Assembly: GCF_024753245.1 (NCBI RefSeq)
Contig: NZ_JANUGX010000025.1
Span: 44,146-108,145 of the forward strand
Direction of reading: 5' to 3'
DNA: 64,000 nt
DNA from: Massilia norwichensis
GTDB lineage: Bacteria; Pseudomonadota; Gammaproteobacteria; Burkholderiales; Burkholderiaceae_D
In this document: positions 59,979 to 64,000 of the stretch, one piece after another
Layout: every line of letters begins with the position of its first letter
Numbering within the stretch: the first letter of the stretch is position 1
Made by a program: the position numbers and the translations under genes
The notes under the pieces: model-generated
What the model was told of the DNA's origin: nothing
The model's database searches: none
What the model saw: only the letters and a program-made list of their open reading frames with translations

Positions 59979-61617
59979 GCCCGACCCTGCCGTCGTCGTC
60001 TTCGCGCCGGTCCCGCGCGATGCCGTCACGCTGCGCGCGCTGCTCGAGGAAGAGGCGATGCGTGCGCATTGCTGCGCCGATGCCGGCGAGTTCTATGCCG
60101 CGCTCGGCAACACGCCTTTGTTCGCGGTGATGACGGAGGAGGGCATTGCGCGCTGCGCGCCGGACGAGTTGAGCAGGCTGTTGCGGACGCAGCCGCCATG
60201 GTCCAACCTGCCGCTGCTGGTGCTGGCCGACGCCGACCAGCGTCGGATCGACACCAACCGCTTCGTCCACCTGGCCGAGATCGGTAACGTCACTTTGCTG
60301 ACGCGGCCTGCCGCCCGTCTGACCCTGGTCATGGCCATGCGTTCGGCGCGCCGCGCGCGTCTTCTGCAGTTCGCGGTTCGCGACCAGATGCAGGAGCTTG
60401 CCGAGCATGCGGAAAAGCTGGAATCGACGGTGGCCGAGCGCACCCGCGAATTGCAGGCCGAGATCGCCGAGCGGCGGCGCGTCGAGCAGACCCTGGCGGA
60501 GGCGAAGCGGCTGGAATCGCTGGGACAGCTGACCGGCGGCATCGCCCACGATTTCAACAATATCCTGCAGGTGGTGACCGGCAGCGAGACCCTGCTGCGC
60601 CTGCTGTTGGGTCCGGAGCCCGACGCGCGGGTGCTGCGCGCGCTGCAAAGCATACGCCGCGCCGCCGACCAGGGCGGATCGCTGACGCAGCAGTTGCTGG
60701 CTTACGCCCGTCGCCAGCCCCTCGCGAACATCGTGCTGGATCTGCGCAAGCACCTGCACACGGTATCCGAGATGATCCTGCACATGCTGGGCCCCGAGGT
60801 GCAGGTGCGGCTGCAGATCACGCCGGGCCTGTGGCGGGTGCTGGTCGACCCCTCGCAGCTCGACGCCGCCCTCCTGAATATCGCGGGCAATGCGCGCGAT
60901 GCCATGCCGGACGCGGGCCGGCTGGTGCTGGCGGCACGCAACCGGACGCTGCCCGATGCGGCGCTGCCGGAAGGCGCGCATCTCGCCGGCGACTTCGTCG
61001 AGATCTGCGTGACCGATAACGGCCATGGCATGTCGGCGGAAACCGCGCAGAACGCCTTCGAACCGTTTTTCACCACCAAGTCCTTCGGCAAGGGAACAGG
61101 GCTCGGCCTGTCGCAGGTGTACGGCTTCGCCATCCAGAGCAAGGGCCTGGCCTTTATTCGGCGCGAGGAAACCGGTACCGCGGTCGGCATTCTGCTGCCG
61201 CGCTGCGCATCCGCTTCCGACACCGCAGCCGCCGAAAAAAAACAGGCGGGGCAGGAAATCAAGGGCCTGCGTGTCCTGTATGTCGAAGACGATCCGGACG
61301 TTGCCGAGGTGACCGCAGCGATGCTGCAATCGCTCGGCGCGACGGTGACGACCGCCGACAGCGCGGATGCCGCCGTGCGCCTGGACCTGTCGGCGATCGA
61401 TGTCGTCCTGTCGGATGTCATGATGCCCGGCGAGCTGGACGGCATCGGCCTGGCGCGCTGGCTGGCAACGCAGCATCCGCATTTGCCGGTCGTGCTGACC
61501 AGCGGTTATGTGCTCGCACCCGAGCGCCTGCAGGGCTTGAAGATGGGCTTCGTGCGCAAGCCCAGCGCGATCGGGGCTCTGGCCGATGCCCTGGTCAAGG
61601 CCGCCGCCCGGCGCTAG
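59944..61617 (+). CDS. Hybrid histidine kinase with degenerate N-terminal receiver
   Basis: The 557-residue soluble protein starts inside the KaiC-like gene. Residues about 10-125 look like a receiver fold with a strand LFAVMTEEG where the phospho-Asp would be expected, so it is a pseudo-receiver. A coiled coil (AEKLESTVAERTRELQAEIAERRRVEQTLAEA, about 155-190) leads to HisKA with H202 in GGIAHDFNNILQVV, HATPase (N-box N-I-A-G-N-A-R-D-A-M, DNGHGMS, GLGLSQVYGF), then a true C-terminal receiver with D491 in DVVLSDVMMPG. The overlap with the KaiC-like gene and the pseudo-receiver suggest it reads the KaiC-like ATPase, an inference. Confidence 0.9.
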   Translation: MNSWERRHLKPEPDPAVVVFAPVPRDAVTLRALLEEEAMRAHCCADAGEFYAALGNTPLFAVMTEEGIARCAPDELSRLLRTQPPWSNLPLLVLADADQRRIDTNRFVHLAEIGNVTLLTRPAARLTLVMAMRSARRARLLQFAVRDQMQELAEHAEKLESTVAERTRELQAEIAERRRVEQTLAEAKRLESLGQLTGGIAHDFNNILQVVTGSETLLRLLLGPEPDARVLRALQSIRRAADQGGSLTQQLLAYARRQPLANIVLDLRKHLHTVSEMILHMLGPEVQVRLQITPGLWRVLVDPSQLDAALLNIAGNARDAMPDAGRLVLAARNRTLPDAALPEGAHLAGDFVEICVTDNGHGMSAETAQNAFEPFFTTKSFGKGTGLGLSQVYGFAIQSKGLAFIRREETGTAVGILLPRCASASDTAAAEKKQAGQEIKGLRVLYVEDDPDVAEVTAAMLQSLGATVTTADSADAAVRLDLSAIDVVLSDVMMPGELDGIGLARWLATQHPHLPVVLTSGYVLAPERLQGLKMGFVRKPSAIGALADALVKAAARR

Positions 61618-61620
61618 GCG

Positions 61621-62118
61621 CTACATCGTCGGGATGTAATTGCTGTGCCAGCGGTGCCCGCCCTGGCGCCGCGAACAGGGCGTCATGCGCATCCCGGTCT
61701 GCACGGCTTCCAGGCAGCGCGTGGCGCCGGTTTCGCGGTTGGTCATGCGCATCAGCCGCGGCACGTCGCTCAGGCGTTCGATGTACCACTGCTGGTTCTC
61801 GGCCTGGCTGCAGGCTTCCATGGCCAGCAGTTGCTTCGGGTCGTCCGGATGCACGGCCAGGCAGGCAGCCGCGCCATTCGCCGCGGTGTGGAATTTGTCG
61901 TAGCCCGGCAGGTCGCCGCGGGTGACGAACCATTGCTGGTCAGGGCCCTGGTTGCAGGCTGCCATGGCGACCTTGCCGCCGGCGCTGCCGAGGCAGCGGC
62001 CACGTCCGTCGAGTTCGTTTTGCAGGTAAGTCGCATCCGGCGCGGCGAAGGCCGGGCTGGCCGCCAGGTGGAGGAGGGCAAGCACGGCAGAGGCGATGAA
62101 GCGGGCTGGTAATGCCAT
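61621..62118 (-). CDS. Secreted RICIN-like beta-trefoil protein
   Basis: The 165-residue product has a signal peptide (AFA-A cleavage, about 1-25) and three short repeats with the Q-x-W type pattern: D-Q-Q-W-F, N-Q-Q-W-Y, H-R-W-H, together with Cys pairs (G-R-C-L-G-S-A, A-A-C-L-A, T-R-C-L-E, T-P-C-S-R). This is a small ricin-B-like lectin fold without a catalytic domain. It is convergent with the kinase (3-bp gap) and divergent from the FKBP gene. ATG 62118 follows AAAGGAAAG. Confidence 0.75.
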   Translation of the reverse strand: MALPARFIASAVLALLHLAASPAFAAPDATYLQNELDGRGRCLGSAGGKVAMAACNQGPDQQWFVTRGDLPGYDKFHTAANGAAACLAVHPDDPKQLLAMEACSQAENQQWYIERLSDVPRLMRMTNRETGATRCLEAVQTGMRMTPCSRRQGGHRWHSNYIPTM

Positions 62119-62235
62119 TTCTTTCCTTTGTGGTGAGCTTGCTACGACATTAACACGAAGGCGCCGCAGCTTGTGCAAATATTAAGCTTGGGCAATACTC
62201 ATGCGCACTTCATCCCCAAAGCGGAGCCTATCCCG

Positions 62236-62649
62236 ATGACTTTCCTTCGTACCACCGCCGTGCTCGCCCTCGGACTCGCCCTGGTTGTCAGCACGGCCGC
62301 CGCCGCGCCGCCGCCGCTGCAGAAAACCGATACCGTCGTCGGCCAGGGCAAGACCGCCACCGCCGGCGCCACCGTCACCGTGCATTACACCGGTTGGCTG
62401 TATTCGCCGAAGGCGCCGCAGCAGCATGGCGCCCAGGTCGATACCTCGACTGGCGGTGCGCCTTTCACCTTTGCCCTCGGTTCGGGCAAGGTCATGCCGG
62501 GCTGGGACCAGGGCCTGGTCGGCATGAAAGTGGGCGGCAAGCGCACCCTCGTGGTACCGGCCGCGCTCGCTTACGGGGAGCGCGGTGCCGGGCCGATTCC
62601 GCCGAACGCCAACCTGATCTTCGACATCAGCCTGCTCGACGTGAAATAA
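62236..62649 (+). CDS. FKBP-type peptidyl-prolyl isomerase, Sec-exported paralogue
   Basis: The 137-residue protein has a cleavable signal (LALVVSTAAAAPPP) rather than a lipobox, then an FKBP domain nearly identical to the one at 57941 (HYTGWLYSPKAPQQHGAQVDTSTG; FALGSGKVMPGWDQGLVGMKVGGKRTLVVPAALAYGERGAGPIPPNANLIFDISLLDV). It is the soluble periplasmic form of the pair. ATG 62236; an upstream ATG at 62173 is less fitting because it would bury the signal. The terminator at 62676 ends the transcript. Confidence 0.92.
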   Translation: MTFLRTTAVLALGLALVVSTAAAAPPPLQKTDTVVGQGKTATAGATVTVHYTGWLYSPKAPQQHGAQVDTSTGGAPFTFALGSGKVMPGWDQGLVGMKVGGKRTLVVPAALAYGERGAGPIPPNANLIFDISLLDVK

Positions 62650-62675
62650 ACGAAACCGGCCAATGCCCGGCATGG

Positions 62676-62702
62676 AAAAGCGGCTGAGAAGCCGCTTTTT
62701 TT
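62676..62702 (+). terminator. Rho-independent terminator after the second FKBP gene
   Basis: AAAAGCGGCT (62676-62685) pairs with AGCCGCTTTT (62690-62699) around GAGA, followed by T residues to 62702. The protease promoter lies downstream of it. Confidence 0.93.
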
Positions 62703-62735
62703 CGTCGGGAAATTTTACATTTGATTCTTGGAATA

Positions 62736-62753
62736 TATTTACGCCCGTAAATA
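62736..62753. promoter_or_regulatory. Inverted repeat, candidate enhancer-binding-protein site
   Basis: TATTTACG (62736-62743) and CGTAAATA (62746-62753) form a perfect 8-bp inverted repeat with a CC spacer, centred about 65 bp before the predicted transcription start of the sigma-54 promoter. Such placement fits an activator of the PrsR type known to govern PEP-CTERM genes, but PrsR is not in this window. Confidence 0.55.
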
Positions 62754-62783
62754 AGGTGTTGATTCCTTTGGGAATTTTCCTGC

Positions 62784-62799
62784 TGGCACACTTCCTGCT
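62784..62799 (+). promoter_or_regulatory. Sigma-54 (-24/-12) promoter
   Basis: TGGCACACTTCCTGCT has the GG at -24 and GC at -12 separated by exactly 10 nt, matching TGGCAC-N5-TTGCW with one mismatch (C for T at -14). The predicted start is near 62810, giving a leader of about 48 nt to the protease gene. Confidence 0.7.
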
Positions 62800-62858
62800 C
62801 AGTAGTCCCGGGCGTACGTTAGCGCACACAACATAAGATTCTTTACCAAGGATAAGAA

Positions 62859-63956
62859 ATGCTGACACCAAAATCGATGTACAAGAAGCTGTTCGGTACC
62901 GCTGCCATCCTCGTCACCGCGCTGGCCGGCGTCCAGGCTCAGGCCGCTATCGTTGGTACGAGCGGCTCGCTGAAGCCGACCATCGTCTCGGGCGCGCTGC
63001 CGGACACGCCTGACAACCGCATCGACCCGAACACCGCCTCGTCGCCGTTCTCGGGTGTCGTCAGCATCAATATCCGTTACAACAATGCCGCCGGCGAGCG
63101 TGAATCCTACATCTGCTCGGGCGCACTGGTCGGCAAGCGCCAGGTCGTGTCGGCCGGTCACTGCGTCGATACCAACGGCAACGGCGCCGTCATCGACATC
63201 AACAAGCCGGGCAACGACGTGCGCGTCATCTTCAACAACAACGGCAGCCAGTACGAGCTGATCACCGCCACCAAGGTGTCGATGAACCCGGATTACCAGG
63301 GCTTCGGCAATTGCCCGGCCGGCGTCAACTCGTTCTGCGTGAACGACGACATCTCGGTCATCACGCTGGGCCGCGACGCGCCGGCCAGCGCCAAGATCTA
63401 CAAGATCTCAAACGCACCAATCGCCGAAGGCACCCACATCATCATGGCCGGCTACGGCACCTCGGGCGACGGCACCAACGGCTATTACATCGCTCCGGAC
63501 TTCTTCGTGAAGCGCACCGGCGAAAACTACGTCGACCTGTTCGACCTGGACGACGAGCAGGGCTTCGTGGCCGGCAAGGAAGAGGTCTACTACGCCGACT
63601 TCGACGGCGCAGGCAAGGACCTGTTCTGCGAGCAGTTCGGCGTCTGCACCCCGCAACTGCCGAACGACAAGGAAGCCAGCATCGGCGGCGGCGATTCGGG
63701 CGGCCCGTCCTTCATCGTGCGTAACGGCGAACTGATGCTGGTGGCGAATAACACCTTCAGCGGCATCTGGAACGCCGATGACGTCGACGGCACCTTCGGC
63801 ACCTACTTCGGCGGCATCGTGCTGGGCAGCTACACCGACTACCTGAACCAGGCCACCGGCGGCCAGGCCACCTTCGTCCCGGAACCGGGCAGCATGGCGC
63901 TGCTGGCGCTGGGCGGTGCGCTGCTGGGCGGGCTGCGCCGCCGTCGCAAGCAGTAA
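62859..63956 (+). CDS. Trypsin-like serine protease with PEP-CTERM sorting signal
   Basis: The 365-residue secreted protein has a signal peptide ending at AQAA (about 30). The catalytic triad is complete: H101 in V-V-S-A-G-H-C, D164 in N-D-D-I-S-V-I-T-L, and S280 in G-G-G-D-S-G-G-P. The C-terminus (340-365) is a PEP-CTERM tail: V-P-E-P, a hydrophobic helix, then R-R-R-R-K-Q, recognised by an exosortase EpsH/XrtA-type enzyme that would be elsewhere in the genome. It would act outside the cell, on the surface or in the biofilm matrix. Sigma-54 promoter and inverted repeat lie upstream. ATG 62859 follows AAGGATAAG. After the stop, 63957-64000 shows nothing further. Confidence 0.9.
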   Translation: MLTPKSMYKKLFGTAAILVTALAGVQAQAAIVGTSGSLKPTIVSGALPDTPDNRIDPNTASSPFSGVVSINIRYNNAAGERESYICSGALVGKRQVVSAGHCVDTNGNGAVIDINKPGNDVRVIFNNNGSQYELITATKVSMNPDYQGFGNCPAGVNSFCVNDDISVITLGRDAPASAKIYKISNAPIAEGTHIIMAGYGTSGDGTNGYYIAPDFFVKRTGENYVDLFDLDDEQGFVAGKEEVYYADFDGAGKDLFCEQFGVCTPQLPNDKEASIGGGDSGGPSFIVRNGELMLVANNTFSGIWNADDVDGTFGTYFGGIVLGSYTDYLNQATGGQATFVPEPGSMALLALGGALLGGLRRRRKQ

Positions 63957-64000
63957 GCGGTTGCGGCTCTTCGGAGCGGCGTAAAAACCGGCCCGCGGGC

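Overview
The window looks like a chromosome segment of a high-GC betaproteobacterium of the family Oxalobacteraceae, most like the Massilia/Telluria/Duganella group. The evidence is the set of conserved gene runs (odhA-odhB-lpdA; surE-pcm-nlpD-rpoS-rlmD; ndk-rlmN-pilF-rodZ-ispG-hisS-yfgM-bamB-der-hfq-hflX-hflK-hflC-hisZ-purA), the presence of hisZ, a PEP-CTERM protein with a sigma-54-type promoter, and many PAS/GAF hybrid kinases. No tRNA, rRNA, CRISPR array or insertion sequence was seen. Taxonomy is inferred from gene content only.

Layout. 1-1599 is the 3' end of a TonB-dependent receptor. 1643-3602 is a compositionally distinct two-gene island: a minus-strand protein that resembles the Nmad2 group (nucleotide-modification-associated) and a divergently transcribed protein carrying the three ordered motifs of the uracil-DNA glycosylase superfamily, with nested inverted repeats in the 79-bp gap between them. 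3603-8087 (minus) is a five-gene operon (PepSY membrane protein, DUF2271, DUF4198, ApbE, flavodoxin/ferredoxin-reductase fusion) preceded by a near-perfect Fur box; it probably reduces or releases iron taken up by a TonB receptor. 8353-14576 encodes the 2-oxoglutarate dehydrogenase complex with a SHOCT-PspC gene inserted. 14704-24512 carries zapE, a coiled-coil lipoprotein, a predicted secreted metallopeptidase, a PP2C phosphatase, a YdcH-like protein, a DinG/YoaA helicase facing an SRAP (YedK/HMCES) protein, an alanine/glycine symporter, and a quinone oxidoreductase translationally coupled to an orphan DUF2384 (MbcA/ParS-like) protein.

24695-26526 is a second accessory-type module: a TIR-domain protein followed 8 bp later by a SIMIBI ATPase with an eroded P-loop. 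26670-31811 is the stationary-phase cluster ending in rpoS and rlmD. 31941-37932 holds a hybrid GAF histidine kinase, a ZnuD-like TonB receptor with a DUF2946 partner, and a Bax-inhibitor-1 protein. 38193-55053 is a long, nearly all-plus run of housekeeping genes (nucleotide metabolism, RNA modification, type IV pilus biogenesis, shape, isoprenoid synthesis, His-tRNA charging, outer membrane assembly, ribosome biogenesis, RNA chaperone, FtsH regulation, histidine and purine synthesis). 55202-63956 is signalling and envelope genes: a hybrid kinase that has lost its catalytic core by deletion and frameshift, MarC, two FKBP paralogues, a KaiC-like ATPase overlapping a hybrid kinase, a secreted RICIN-like protein, and a PEP-CTERM trypsin-like protease with a sigma-54 promoter.

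Two dispersed palindromic repeat families punctuate the intergenic spaces of the core genome: family A (stem TTCCCGC / GCGGGAA, usually as two facing hairpins) and family B (core GGGTGGGCACCCCGTGCCCAC, full or half copies). Neither occurs in the two accessory modules or in the iron operon.
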